The position numbers and the translations under genes were made by a program. Source: Halobacillus_A sp043497005 (GTDB lineage: Bacteria; Bacillota; Bacilli; Bacillales; Halobacillaceae). Taken from it: DNA of 64,000 nucleotides. How positions within the stretch are numbered: position 1 is the stretch's first letter; each line of letters starts with the position of its first letter. Positions 18,868 to 26,577 of this stretch are shown here, piece by piece. Where the stretch lies: the NCBI RefSeq assembly GCF_043497005.1, contig NZ_JBIEKE010000005.1, positions 4,493 through 68,492 on the forward strand. The letters are read 5' to 3'. The notes under the pieces are model-generated. The model was not told the origin of the DNA. It made no database searches and was given only the letters and a program-made list of their open reading frames with translations.

Positions 18868-19575
18868 TTGAAAAAAGATTTTCCTGAAAAAAAAGATTTT
18901 GTATATTGGCTACTTATACTCTTAATTTTTATATCAGTAGTTATTGCATGGAGGACAACTGATCCTGAAATGCTGATAAATGAAATTTCACTAGGAAGCA
19001 CATTTTTATCTATTCTATTAGCGGTAGTCGCTATATTCTTTTCTTTTATTCAATCAAATCAAAATACTAGACAGAGTAATGACATGATAAAAGAAATAAA
19101 TAATGTTACTAGACAGATAGTGGAACTTAATGGAATTAAGGATGACCTCTCAGTTGCAATAGAGAAATACGACGCTGCTCTTGAACAAGTTGATCAGAAT
19201 CTAGAAAAGATAAATAGCGAGGATTTATCAAAAGAATTTAAATCAGAAAAGGTTGAAAATGTCGCGAAAGATTTTAAAGAAGTAATAAGGGGTGTAAAAT
19301 CTGGAAGAATGAAAGTAGATAAATTTATACTTGAATATGGCCTAATTGATAAAAATTACGATTTTAGTGAAGTGCTTTCAGGTATATCGAAGAACCGTAA
19401 TATAAAAGCGGTATCATATAAAATCGCAGAAGAAAATATGGATGACCAGACATTTAGATCGACTATAACAATTTTTTCTACAACCGGTGTTGGTAATGAA
19501 GAAGTTCTTCAAGCAATACTTGCTGAAATGGACGATACACGTGCCGAATTTTTAAGTTTGTGGAATGTTGACTAG
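18868..19575 (+). CDS. Hypothetical membrane protein with coiled coil
   Basis: About 235 residues. Two membrane helices (FVYWLLILLIFISVVIAW and FLSILLAVVAIFFSFI) are followed by a long helical, probably coiled-coil stretch (65-150) and a C-terminal cytoplasmic part. No family is recognised. The TTG start has AAGGAG nine bases upstream. A terminator follows at 19633. Its plan, two helices plus a helical cytoplasmic part, is common among accessory proteins including some defence proteins, but that is only a suggestion. Confidence 0.55.
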   Translation: MKKDFPEKKDFVYWLLILLIFISVVIAWRTTDPEMLINEISLGSTFLSILLAVVAIFFSFIQSNQNTRQSNDMIKEINNVTRQIVELNGIKDDLSVAIEKYDAALEQVDQNLEKINSEDLSKEFKSEKVENVAKDFKEVIRGVKSGRMKVDKFILEYGLIDKNYDFSEVLSGISKNRNIKAVSYKIAEENMDDQTFRSTITIFSTTGVGNEEVLQAILAEMDDTRAEFLSLWNVD

Positions 19576-19632
19576 AAAAATAATGAATTACATGAATAAT
19601 AAGACTGTTATATCGGAAGTAGCCATTATGTA

Positions 19633-19657
19633 GGCAGCTATGAAGGCTGCTTTTTTT
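19633..19657 (+). terminator. Intrinsic terminator
   Basis: GCAGC and GCTGC form a short stem with a 7-nt loop followed by seven T, downstream of the gene ending at 19575. Confidence 0.65.
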
Positions 19658-19675
19658 ATTTTTTGAAATGTGGTC

Positions 19676-19744
19676 ATGCTAATGCTTGATACCATACTGA
19701 AAAGCTTTAGCATTAGCAAGGTATGCAAACCATTTAGAAAATAT
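19676..19744 (+). repeat. 70-bp intergenic repeat R2, copy 1
   Basis: Starts ATGCTAATGCTTGATACC and contains the inverted repeat GCTAATGCTT/TTTAGCATTAGC followed by AAGGTATGC. It is essentially identical to copy 2 at 21985-22054; a third, divergent copy is at 22544-22621. A hairpin and T run follow copies 1 and 2. The remainder of 19576-19891 shows no gene. Confidence 0.75.
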
Positions 19745-19891
19745 GCAAACCATTTTAATTTTTGAGGTATGGTGCTTTTTTATTGAGGATTTTTTTCATG
19801 TAGGGGAAGAGCCAAGATAATAAGAACCATTACCCTGACTCTACCTCTATAATTTTCTAATTTGTTGTTGCCCTTAAATTTATTTGCACTA

Positions 19892-20548
19892 TTATTTGAT
19901 TTGAACTTTTTCTTCACCTATTTGAATATACCATTTGCCTTGAGAAAATTTATCTTTAGAAACTTCATAAACTTCAGTTGCTGTAACACTGATATCGGGG
20001 TTTAAGTCAGACAAAATTTTAGAATTATCAATATCTGTTTCCACCGCATAACCACTACTAGCATCAACATCAGAGTCAAACTTTGTACCCTTTTCATCAA
20101 CTAAGTTAATCGAAGGATAATCAAACATGCCGACGGGTTCTTCAGAGACATTTTTCATTGTATACTGAATGGCTGCAAAAGTCCCCCCATCCGATACCTT
20201 CTTACCAAGAAAATCAGGATCTCCGACTACATCCTTCTCTTCAAATTTAGTTAGACTTATTTCTAACTGATCTCCTTTGGCTGTAAAAGTATCACCAACA
20301 TTATAGACGGTTTCTTCACTTTCAGACTTAGCTTTTGTGGCTTTTTCACTACTAACTGTTGAAGCTTCTTCACTTCCAGCCCCACTTAATGCACTTCCTA
20401 GGATAGATATAAGGATAATACCAGCTATAAACGTCATTATTTTGTGCCTCATAAACCAGTTACGTTGATCCTTCCCACAGTCCGGACACTTCTTAACACC
20501 CTTTGCAATATCCTTATCACACGCTTTGCATGACACCAATTTAGACAT
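19892..20548 (-). CDS. Zinc-ribbon membrane protein with DUF4352-like domain
   Basis: About 218 residues. The N-terminus is a zinc ribbon (CKACDKDIAKGVKKCPDC), then one membrane helix (IMTFIAGIILISILGSAL), a Ser/Glu-rich linker, and a C-terminal immunoglobulin-like domain (about 80-218) of the DUF4352 type (GDTFTAKGDQLEISLTKFE). The last part would lie outside the cell. Such proteins are common in Firmicutes without a defined role. It is transcribed alone; flanked by repeat R2 copies. Confidence 0.7.
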   Translation of the reverse strand: MSKLVSCKACDKDIAKGVKKCPDCGKDQRNWFMRHKIMTFIAGIILISILGSALSGAGSEEASTVSSEKATKAKSESEETVYNVGDTFTAKGDQLEISLTKFEEKDVVGDPDFLGKKVSDGGTFAAIQYTMKNVSEEPVGMFDYPSINLVDEKGTKFDSDVDASSGYAVETDIDNSKILSDLNPDISVTATEVYEVSKDKFSQGKWYIQIGEEKVQIK

Positions 20549-20741
20549 AATTGAAAAGCCCCCTAATTCTAATTTGTAATCTATTTAATATTACTTCAAT
20601 ACCGAGATATAATCTATAAAAATATGTATCTATTGTAAAATACTTAGAAATAAAGGGTATAAATGACCGGAATCTATTGTACTATATATTCATGTCTTGC
20701 AAATTCATAAATTTACAAAAAAGGGTAAGGGAGGTAGTCTT

Positions 20742-21305
20742 ATGAGAAGATTGATCCTAGCCATATTACTTTTAGGAATACTTATAGGATGTTCTACAGG
20801 TACAAATGTAGAGCAACCAAAAAAAGAAGTGACAGACATGAAACCATCCACTGAAGAGCAGCCTGAAGAAAAGCCAAGAAAAAGAGGCAAAATTAACGTG
20901 GTAGAAAAAGAATATTATGCTGAGCAAGACGCTATTTTTGAATACGAAACCGCCATCCGTGAACTGCTGAATCGTTACACTGAAGAAAGTGATAAAACTT
21001 TACAATTTTTAGAGGCTTATGCTTTTGGAACCGACACACAAGATGATTATCGGTCCTTTAAAGTAACAACGGCCGAATCTCTCGCAATGCTTGATCAGAT
21101 TTACGCTCTCAATTCTCCAGCCACAACGGCAGAGGCGCAAAAACACTTTCTCAAGTTTGAAGAAGATGCCCGTTTCTTTACTGAAAATATTGTAATAGCT
21201 GTAGATAAAAATGATCCTAATCTCTTTGAATTGTGTAGTGATCGTTTAAGACAAGCTAGGCATCACATGGAGGATGGCTATAAAGTATTGGATAATAAAG
21301 AATGA
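20742..21305 (+). CDS. Hypothetical lipoprotein
   Basis: About 187 residues. Signal peptide with lipobox (LGILIGCS), a Pro/Glu/Lys-rich linker (25-60) and a helical domain (65-185), predicted outside the membrane. No family is recognised. The start at 20742 follows TAAGGGAGGT; the longer frame from 20697 lacks a site. The gene ends before the structured repeat at 21359. Confidence 0.65.
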   Translation: MRRLILAILLLGILIGCSTGTNVEQPKKEVTDMKPSTEEQPEEKPRKRGKINVVEKEYYAEQDAIFEYETAIRELLNRYTEESDKTLQFLEAYAFGTDTQDDYRSFKVTTAESLAMLDQIYALNSPATTAEAQKHFLKFEEDARFFTENIVIAVDKNDPNLFELCSDRLRQARHHMEDGYKVLDNKE

Positions 21306-21358
21306 AACGTGCCTTTTATGGGTGAATTTCAAAAGAAAACCTAACTACCACAAAGGAT

Positions 21359-21474
21359 AGCAGGCGTACGCCTGCTTTTTATTATGGTTATTTTTCCTTT
21401 TGCATTCCGAATCGTACTTCTAAGCTTCCAATGGGGCAGGAACTGTATGCCTTTCCCCATTGGAAACTAAGAAG
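21359..21474 (+). repeat. Structured intergenic repeat R1, copy A
   Basis: Begins with the terminator-like palindrome AGCAGGCGTACGCCTGCT and a T run, continues with the conserved TTATTATGGTTATTTTTCC block, and contains a stem-loop with outer stem CTTCT/AGAAG (21417-21421/21470-21474) and inner stem TTCCAATGGGG/CCCCATTGGAA (21426-21436/21455-21465). The same architecture recurs at 24662, with compensating base changes in the stem. Similarity continues to about 21530 (TTTCACGGCATAGCCTTC). Confidence 0.7.
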
Positions 21475-21616
21475 ATAAGGAACCCATTAATAAACTTTCA
21501 CGGCATAGCCTTCACTTCGTTCCGGTATATGAGAAGTAACGGAATCTTTTATTGTATTACGCCTATTTCTTTACATATAATAAGAACAAATGTTCTAGTT
21601 ATTAGGAGGAGAAACC

Positions 21617-21955
21617 ATGGCTAATATGAAAGATCGTGGGACTATCAAATGGACGTCCATCATGATGCCAGAACACATCGAGATGTTAAAAGAAGTGTGG
21701 AAAGAAGATGAGCGAATAGAAAAGCCAGTTATAGATGAACAGCAAATGGAGGAAAACAGCTTTGCGCTGCAGCGATCCATGGCTAATGATTTAACTGTTA
21801 AAGTAAAGTACCACAATGGTTTTAATTTCAGTTATGCATCTATAAAAGTGATAGATATGAATCCTAGTACCAAAAAAGTGAGGGGCACTGACCCGAAGTC
21901 CAAAGAAGTTCTAACTCTTTTGTTTGAGGATATTTCGGAGGTTACTATCCTTTGA
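21617..21955 (+). CDS. YolD-like protein
   Basis: About 112 residues. The beginning (DRGTIKWTSIMMPEHIEMLK) is the signature of the YolD-like family, small Bacillus proteins often found on phages and plasmids next to UvrX-type Y-family polymerases. No polymerase gene is adjacent here, so the usual partner is missing. AGGAGG lies 8 bases before the ATG. The molecular role is unknown. Confidence 0.8.
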   Translation: MANMKDRGTIKWTSIMMPEHIEMLKEVWKEDERIEKPVIDEQQMEENSFALQRSMANDLTVKVKYHNGFNFSYASIKVIDMNPSTKKVRGTDPKSKEVLTLLFEDISEVTIL

Positions 21956-21984
21956 TGCATCTGTGAATTTTTAGGAATGGGGCT

Positions 21985-22054
21985 ATGCTAATGCTTGATA
22001 CCATACTGAAAAGCTTTAGCATTAGCAAGGTATGCAAACCATTTAGAAAATATG
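21985..22054 (+). repeat. 70-bp intergenic repeat R2, copy 2
   Basis: Essentially identical to 19676-19744, from ATGCTAATGCTTGATACC to the ATTTAGAAAATATG end. Direct repeats of this length bracket the three genes between 19892 and 21955, so homologous recombination between copies could remove them. Confidence 0.75.
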
Positions 22055-22069
22055 ACTACAGCCATACTT

Positions 22070-22093
22070 TAATTTTTGAGGTATGGCTTTTTT
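22070..22093 (+). terminator. Terminator after repeat R2 copy 2
   Basis: AGCCATAC (22070-22077) pairs with GTATGGCT (22081-22088 region) and is followed by a T run. The equivalent position after copy 1 has a weaker version ending GTATGGTGCTTTTTT. Confidence 0.5.
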
Positions 22094-22166
22094 GTGCTTT
22101 GAGATGGATCAAGGGAGTAGGCCAAGATCAAAAGAAAAGGCCATGGACAGAGGAGTCCGCAACATT

Positions 22167-22296
22167 ACTAGTACTAGCTAGCAATATTACTAGCGCTAGC
22201 TAGTACTAACGCTAGCACAAGGAAAATTTAGTGCTAGGGAGGTAAAAGCATTAGTACTAGCGAATAGCTAGTGCTAGTACTAATACTAGTGCTAGC
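22167..22296. repeat. Array of CTAG-rich repeats
   Basis: Dense direct and inverted repeats of the unit ACTAGTACTAG/GCTAGCGCTAG fill two blocks, 22167-22216 and 22250-22296, around an AGGGAGG site. More than a dozen CTAG tetramers occur in 130 bases, although CTAG is usually rare. It lies directly before, and runs into, a ribbon-helix-helix reading frame, as do many plasmid centromere or operator arrays. Confidence 0.65.
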
Positions 22297-22491
22297 ATAG
22301 GAAAAGAAAATACTCTTGATGCTATTGATCTATTATTAAGACAGGAAAAGCAAAGTAAAAGGGAACGTACGTATAGAGGGTTTTATTTCGATCCTGACGT
22401 ATTGGCCATTATTGACCAGGCTTCCAATAAGTCAGAATTAATGAATCAAGTGTTGAGGAAAGTTTTTAAAGACAAAGGATTGCTAAGTTGA
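22261..22491 (+). pseudogene. Ribbon-helix-helix DNA-binding protein, start lost or frameshifted
   Basis: An open frame of 76 codons ends in RTYRGFYFDPDVLAIIDQAS, then NKSELMNQVLRKVFKDKGLL, a typical C-terminal ribbon-helix-helix domain. The start of the frame is made of Ser/Ala/Thr repeats coded by the CTAG array, and an in-frame stop precedes it at 22258. No ATG, GTG or TTG lies in frame before the domain, while the GGGAGG site at 22238-22243 leads into a different frame. A one-base change in the repeat array would join them. It is therefore probably a recently broken gene, unless a rare start (ATA or ATT) is used. No ParA gene adjoins it. Confidence 0.5.
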
Positions 22492-22543
22492 CGGGGGTAA
22501 GCAAAATTTTATTGCGTGGCTGATTAAAAAATAGGAATGGGGT

Positions 22544-22621
22544 AATGCTAATGCCTTTATAAAATGATTGCTCTTAGATGCTAAAGCATTAGCAAGGTAT
22601 GCGAGAGTTTTAGAATTTATG
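22544..22621 (+). repeat. Intergenic repeat R2, copy 3 (divergent)
   Basis: Keeps the ends ATGCTAATGC and AAAGCATTAGCAAGGTATGC of the other two copies but differs in the middle. It follows the ribbon-helix-helix frame. Confidence 0.6.
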
Positions 22622-22644
22622 CCTATTCGTATCAATTCCATAAG

Positions 22645-22680
22645 AAAAAAGCAGTTCACAAATTGTGGGACTGCTTTTTT
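22645..22680. terminator. Bidirectional terminator
   Basis: AAAAAAGCAGT pairs with ACTGCTTTTTT, just beyond the stop codon of the minus-strand MerR-type gene. Confidence 0.75.
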
Positions 22681-22686
22681 CGCCTT

Positions 22687-23319
22687 TTACCATTTCCAGA
22701 ATTTCCAACCCCACTTCTTGTGTAACTGGGCCTCTCTCATTTCTTCAAGTTCTTTCAGTGCCTTAGTTAGCTTTTCATCCATTTTACTCCACTCTTCATC
22801 CTTTTCTTTCGTTGCTGCTGTTTCTAGTGGAGCTGTTAAAAACTTTTCTACCTTCTGATTTATGCCATCCAGCAAGCGACGATCACGAGCTTCTAAACGT
22901 TCGTCTATTTTTTCGAAAAGCATTTGAGCTTCTTGTTCTCCTTGCTCTTTTCCTTTTTGGTAGGCATGTTCCACAGCTTCATTAATGAGGGACTGTACAT
23001 CTTCTTTAGAAAACGGGCTATGGTCGGAATTTTCTTCGATAACGCTTAGCGTCTTTTCAGCGTTTTCTCGGTCTCTATACAGCTTGGCTACGGCTTTTAT
23101 CGCGTCGTGTCTACTTCTCTTTTTTTCGATGAGTTTTTTTAACTCAAAGAACATGCTAATATCTCGATCATAATAAATGCGTTGATCTTTATCATTCCGT
23201 TGAAATTCATAGCCTTCTTCTTCTAATGCTAACGCCCATTGTCTTAAGGTACTTGACTTTATATCAAGTTTTAATGCCACTTCTTTAGCAAAAAAGCCAT
23301 AATTATAGGAGTCGTTCAT
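22687..23319 (-). CDS. MerR-type HTH plasmid protein with coiled coil (DUF3967-like), second copy
   Basis: About 210 residues. MerR-like winged helix at 1-75 (FFAKEVALKLDIKSSTLRQW, then YYDRDISMFFELKKLIE), a helical and coiled-coil middle, and an aromatic C-terminus (KKWGWKFWKW) that may touch the membrane. It is related in design, but not closely in sequence, to 402-1010. The start at 23319 follows AGAGGTGATC; the longer frame to 23370 has none. A decayed fragment of a close relative is at 26118-26256. Bases 23371-23522 upstream hold no gene and should contain its promoter. Confidence 0.75.
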   Translation of the reverse strand: MNDSYNYGFFAKEVALKLDIKSSTLRQWALALEEEGYEFQRNDKDQRIYYDRDISMFFELKKLIEKKRSRHDAIKAVAKLYRDRENAEKTLSVIEENSDHSPFSKEDVQSLINEAVEHAYQKGKEQGEQEAQMLFEKIDERLEARDRRLLDGINQKVEKFLTAPLETAATKEKDEEWSKMDEKLTKALKELEEMREAQLHKKWGWKFWKW

Positions 23320-23522
23320 AACGCGATCACCTCTTTTATTAAACGTACCAATGAGGGACAAGAACAGCAAGAAGATTTCTTCTCTTTATTCTGACGATTT
23401 TTGACTAAATATGATTTCTTTATAAGTTCACCTTAAGGCGGTTCGTATTTCTTGAAGAAACCCCCAGTTGGGAAAGCGTCAGGAAAATGCATATTTACAG
23501 CGTTATGCAAAATGGAACAAAG

Positions 23523-23562
23523 AAAAATCGGCTCCTTTATAAAGTTTAGGAACCGATTTTTT
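23523..23562. terminator. Terminator in the gap 23371-23704
   Basis: AAAAATCGG-TCCT pairs with AGGA-CCGATTTTTT. On the minus strand it would end transcription of the secreted-protein gene at 23705-24361. The rest of the gap shows no gene. Confidence 0.65.
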
Positions 23563-23704
23563 GATTTGACTTATTAAGCTAAAGCACCCGATTGTAGTAT
23601 AATCTTATATAAATTTCACCCTAAGAAACCCCTTCGGACAAGACATATACAAAGGGGCAAAACGGTTCATGTTACTTGACAACAACGTCTAATTTTTGCC
23701 GATT

Positions 23705-24361
23705 CTATCTGACTCTTCCTGGAATCACCAGTGTACCTCTGTTATTTTGTAGCTCCCCATAAACATCTGTAGTGTGATAAACGATATTACCAGAAAAGTC
23801 GTGAGACGTATTCAGGGTAGCATAGTTGTTGTTTACCCAGCCAGAATTCAACCAAAAATCGTTGGTTTTACCCACCCCACTACTTCCAATAAGACCATAA
23901 CTTACAAAATGGACACGAACACGAGATTGATCTACTCCTTTTGTACCGTCCACAGTTCCATTGACTGATAGAGTGTGGTTCCACCAACCTACATCAATAT
24001 ATACGTTGCCTGACACTTGTCCCGAAATGCCAATAGAGTTATTTATTCTTGAACCAAAAAATCGCCATTCCTGATCGACAAATTGAGGCTTCACTTTGTT
24101 TTCTTCAAATCTGGCAGCAGCCTTTATTATCTTCTCATCTTTTTCAGAGAAAACTTCATTAACTTCATACGAGTTATTAATTCTTTTTGTTTGCTTATCA
24201 AAATAATTTTCTTTTTCTTTATACGTCATAGTTTCAAGATCTTCGATGGAGTCTTGTTTTTCTGTTTCCTCAGCTGCCAAAGATGCCATTGGGAATAACA
24301 TCAGTCCAATTAATAAAGTGGCGGTCATTGCAAGAAACACCAAAGCTCTTTTTTGTAACAT
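23705..24361 (-). CDS. Secreted protein of unknown function
   Basis: About 218 residues. A signal peptide (ALVFLAMTATLLIGLMLFPM, cleavage after ASLAA) is followed by an acidic helical region (30-95) and a C-terminal region (about 100-218) rich in Asn, Gly, Val and aromatic residues that should form beta strands (GNVYIDVGWWNHTLSVNGTV). No lipobox and no wall anchor are seen, so it is probably released. No family is recognised; a bacteriocin-like or surface-binding role would be a guess. Confidence 0.6.
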   Translation of the reverse strand: MLQKRALVFLAMTATLLIGLMLFPMASLAAEETEKQDSIEDLETMTYKEKENYFDKQTKRINNSYEVNEVFSEKDEKIIKAAARFEENKVKPQFVDQEWRFFGSRINNSIGISGQVSGNVYIDVGWWNHTLSVNGTVDGTKGVDQSRVRVHFVSYGLIGSSGVGKTNDFWLNSGWVNNNYATLNTSHDFSGNIVYHTTDVYGELQNNRGTLVIPGRVR

Positions 24362-24428
24362 AAAAATTTTCCTCCTCTAACTTTTTTGAATTTCTTTTAC
24401 CCTGTTATGTTTATAGTAAAAAAAAACA

Positions 24429-24452
24429 ACTAGTTTCACTAGTGAAACTAGT
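24429..24452. promoter_or_regulatory. 24-bp perfect palindrome upstream of the secreted-protein gene
   Basis: ACTAGTTTCACT followed by its exact reverse complement, about 68 bases before the start of the gene at 24361. A candidate operator; the protein binding it is unknown. Bases 24453-24660 show no gene. Confidence 0.5.
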
Positions 24453-24661
24453 ACCAATTTTATGAAAAAAACCAATATTTTTACAAATTAACCCCTCAGA
24501 CTTAAGATCTAGATTGGGGCGAGAACAATAACTGCCAAATAAAAATTCTCTACAAAAACAGTTCCCTATTCCAAGCGCCCGTTTATTGAATAAGGGTAAA
24601 GAGCTTACCATTGTAAATTCGCCTTTTCCTGACGCTACCCCTAGATCAAGACGAAGAGGAA

Positions 24662-24867
24662 AGCAGGCCTACGCCTGCTTTTTATTATGGTTATTTTTCC
24701 TTTTGCACTCCGAATCGTAAAACAGCACAAATCTTCTAACCTTCCAGCAGGTAGGACACCCGAACCTTTCCTGCTGGAAGCTAAGAAGATGAAAAAACCG
24801 TCAATACACTTTCACGGCATAGCCTTCGCTTTCGCTACGGTATTCCATGATGTATGGACGGTTTTTT
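24662..24867 (+). repeat. Structured intergenic repeat R1, copy B, upstream of the ArdC-like gene
   Basis: Starts with AGCAGGCCTACGCCTGCT and a T run, then the conserved TTATTATGGTTATTTTTCC block. Stem-loop 1: outer ATCTTCT/AGAAGAT (24731-24737/24784-24790) and inner CTTCCAGCAGG/CCTGCTGGAAG (24741-24751/24770-24780). Stem 2: AAAAAACCGTC/GACGGTTTTTT (24792-24802/24857-24867) enclosing CGGCATAGCC. Differences from copy A in the inner stem are compensated, so pairing is kept. Confidence 0.7.
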
Positions 24868-24971
24868 ATGTGTGTTTTGAGATTCTCCATAGCAAAAGGG
24901 AAAAATAATCCCCCTTTGGGGAACATATTTCGTTTCGGAGTTCCAAAGGAAAAACAAGGAGGAGAAAAACC

Positions 24972-25796
24972 ATGAGCAAAAAAATCTATGAAATGATCAC
25001 AAACCAAATCATTGAGAAGTTGGAGCAAGGGGTTGTTCCTTGGAGAAAACCTTGGGCGAATGGTATAGCGGTGAATTGGAAGACTCAAAAACCTTATCGA
25101 GGGATTAATACGATGCTTCTGGACGGTGGCGAGTATGCCACTTTTAAACAGATCAAAGAAGCTGGAGGAAAGGTAAAGAAAGGTGAAAAATCTCATATTG
25201 TGGTGTTCTGGAAGATGCTCAACGTAGAAGATCAAGAAACGGAAGAAGAAAAAAAGATCCCTTTGCTGCGGTATTATCGAGTTTTTGAAGTTGGCTCTCA
25301 AGTGGAAGGGTTAGAAATGAAACGAACCTATGAAACGTTCGATCATAACCCCATAGAAGAAGCCGAGAAGATTAAAAGGGAATATTTTAATGGTCCATCT
25401 TACAGCTTTCAAAGTGGCCGAGCTTATTATGTGCCGTTTGAAGATCGCGTCAATGTTCCACCTAAGAAAGACTTTCCCAATGTGCACGAATATTACAGCA
25501 CCTTATTTCATGAAATAGTCCACAGCACAGGGCATAAAGATCGGTTAGATCGAGATGGAGTAACAGGAAAAATCAGTTTCGGAAGTGAAAACTATAGTAA
25601 AGAGGAATTAATTGCAGAATTAGGAGCTTCGATGCTTTGCGGATTGACCGGAATTGAGAATAACACCATTGATAATAGCGCTTCTTATATTCAATCTTGG
25701 TTGAAAAAATTAAAGGATGATAAAACCTTGATTGTCCAAGCATCTCAAAAAGCTCAAAAAGCTAGTGATCATATTTTAGGGATAGAGTTTTCTTAA
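24972..25796 (+). CDS. ArdC-like anti-restriction protein (ssDNA-binding plus zincin metallopeptidase)
   Basis: About 274 residues. The N-terminal 125 residues match the ArdC single-strand DNA-binding domain (MITNQIIEKLEQGVVPWRKP, then YRGINTMLL). The C-terminal part has the zincin motif HEIVHSTGH near residue 180 and a downstream Glu in ELIAELGASML, as expected for the third zinc ligand. ArdC-type proteins enter with or are made early on transferred DNA and protect it from restriction. AAGGAGGAG precedes the ATG. The structured repeat R1 lies upstream, so it may be a leading-region gene with special expression. Confidence 0.85.
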   Translation: MSKKIYEMITNQIIEKLEQGVVPWRKPWANGIAVNWKTQKPYRGINTMLLDGGEYATFKQIKEAGGKVKKGEKSHIVVFWKMLNVEDQETEEEKKIPLLRYYRVFEVGSQVEGLEMKRTYETFDHNPIEEAEKIKREYFNGPSYSFQSGRAYYVPFEDRVNVPPKKDFPNVHEYYSTLFHEIVHSTGHKDRLDRDGVTGKISFGSENYSKEELIAELGASMLCGLTGIENNTIDNSASYIQSWLKKLKDDKTLIVQASQKAQKASDHILGIEFS

Positions 25797-25818
25797 ACAA
25801 AGTTTCATAAATAAAATG

Positions 25819-25844
25819 GCCCCTGCTTGAAAGCAAGCAGGGGC
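25819..25844 (+). promoter_or_regulatory. Strong hairpin directly before the ribosome site of the small gene at 25861
   Basis: GCCCCTGCTTG pairs perfectly with CAAGCAGGGGC around the loop AAAG. It follows the ArdC-like stop codon by 22 bases and ends 2 bases before AGGAGG. Without a T run it is more likely an mRNA-stability or translation element than a terminator. A second G+C-rich stem (AGCCCCC/GGGGGCT) follows the small gene at about 26041-26065. Confidence 0.5.
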
Positions 25845-25860
25845 TAAGGAGGAATTATAA

Positions 25861-26034
25861 ATGGTACGAAAAACAATGGTTTCTTATGTGACGTTAGGTA
25901 GTTATGAAGGGACAATTCAACTTCCTAAAGAATGGCTAGAAGAACAAATTGACACAACTCTGGAAGAATTTTTAGATGAATATACCTGGGATGATACAGA
26001 AGTTTTGGATGGGGATTATTTCCACGATCAATAA
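25861..26034 (+). CDS. Small acidic protein
   Basis: 57 residues beginning MVRKTMVSYVTLGSYEG, ending in a very acidic tail (DEYTWDDTEVLDGDYFHDQ). A good AAGGAGGAAT site precedes the ATG and a hairpin lies on each side, so it looks like a real gene expressed with or after the ArdC-like gene. Its charge could suit a DNA mimic, but no family is recognised. Confidence 0.6.
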   Translation: MVRKTMVSYVTLGSYEGTIQLPKEWLEEQIDTTLEEFLDEYTWDDTEVLDGDYFHDQ

Positions 26035-26117
26035 GCCAGGAGCCCCCCTGTTTAAATAGGGGGCTACAATATAGATGAATACTTGTTATATAGAAAAAAC
26101 GTGTTATGAACGGGTTT

Positions 26118-26256
26118 TACCTCGATAACGCTTAGTGTCTTTTGTGCGTTTTTTTATGTGTTATACAGCCTTACTACGGCTTTTATCGTGTTTTTTCTAC
26201 TTCTCTTTTTTCAATTAGTTATTAAGTTTAAAGAACATGCTAATACCGCGATAAGG
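26118..26256 (-). pseudogene. Fragment of a MerR/DUF3967-type gene
   Basis: The minus strand is clearly similar to part of the intact gene at 22687-23319 (plus-strand positions about 23032-23168): shared blocks include TCGATAACGCTTAG, CGGCTTTTATCG and AAAGAACATGCTAATA. Several insertions and deletions destroy the frame, and both ends are missing. The next gene starts right at its border. Confidence 0.7.
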
Positions 26257-26265
26257 AGGGGGAAA

Positions 26266-26577
26266 ATGAAAACTTGTGCTTATTGTGGTTCAGAGGTTGA
26301 AGAAAGTTATTGTTTTTATTGCAAGATGGAGTTAGAGCAGCGCTGTATTTTAAAAAACGGAAACCGTTTGGCCCATAATATTCAGCAGTTACCGTCAGAA
26401 CAGGATATTTTTTTATCGACCAAAGAATTAATGCAGCGTGAAACCATCGAGTTATTATGTTTATTAAAATATGCTCGCAAGTATCGATCTGACGTGTACA
26501 ATTGGCGTTTCCTCACGAATAAGGCTAATGAAGTTGAACAGGTTGCCGAAATGAAAAAGAATAGCTATAAAGTATGA
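26266..26577 (+). CDS. Small zinc-ribbon protein, probably cut short by a frameshift
   Basis: About 103 residues as read. Starts MKTCAYCGSEVEESYCFYC, a zinc ribbon with two Cys pairs, then a helical part ending in EQVAEMKKNSYKV. AAGGAGGGG precedes the ATG at 26266. The frame stops shortly after a run of five A (26554-26558). Removing one A would extend the protein by about 57 residues to 26749 (see next entry). Function unknown; related pieces elsewhere on this plasmid suggest a plasmid-borne family. Confidence 0.6.
   Translation: MKTCAYCGSEVEESYCFYCKMELEQRCILKNGNRLAHNIQQLPSEQDIFLSTKELMQRETIELLCLLKYARKYRSDVYNWRFLTNKANEVEQVAEMKKNSYKV

Noticed and set aside
21985..22203. Small gene in the plus strand
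   Set aside because: The open frame is made of repeat R2 and the CTAG array and has no ribosome site.
22167..22296. CRISPR array
   Set aside because: The CTAG repeats are short, irregular and lack unique spacers, and no cas gene is seen.
26158..26265. N-terminal membrane helix of the zinc-ribbon protein
   Set aside because: This stretch is the antisense strand of the decayed MerR-type fragment; the ribosome site and ATG at 26266 give the proper start.
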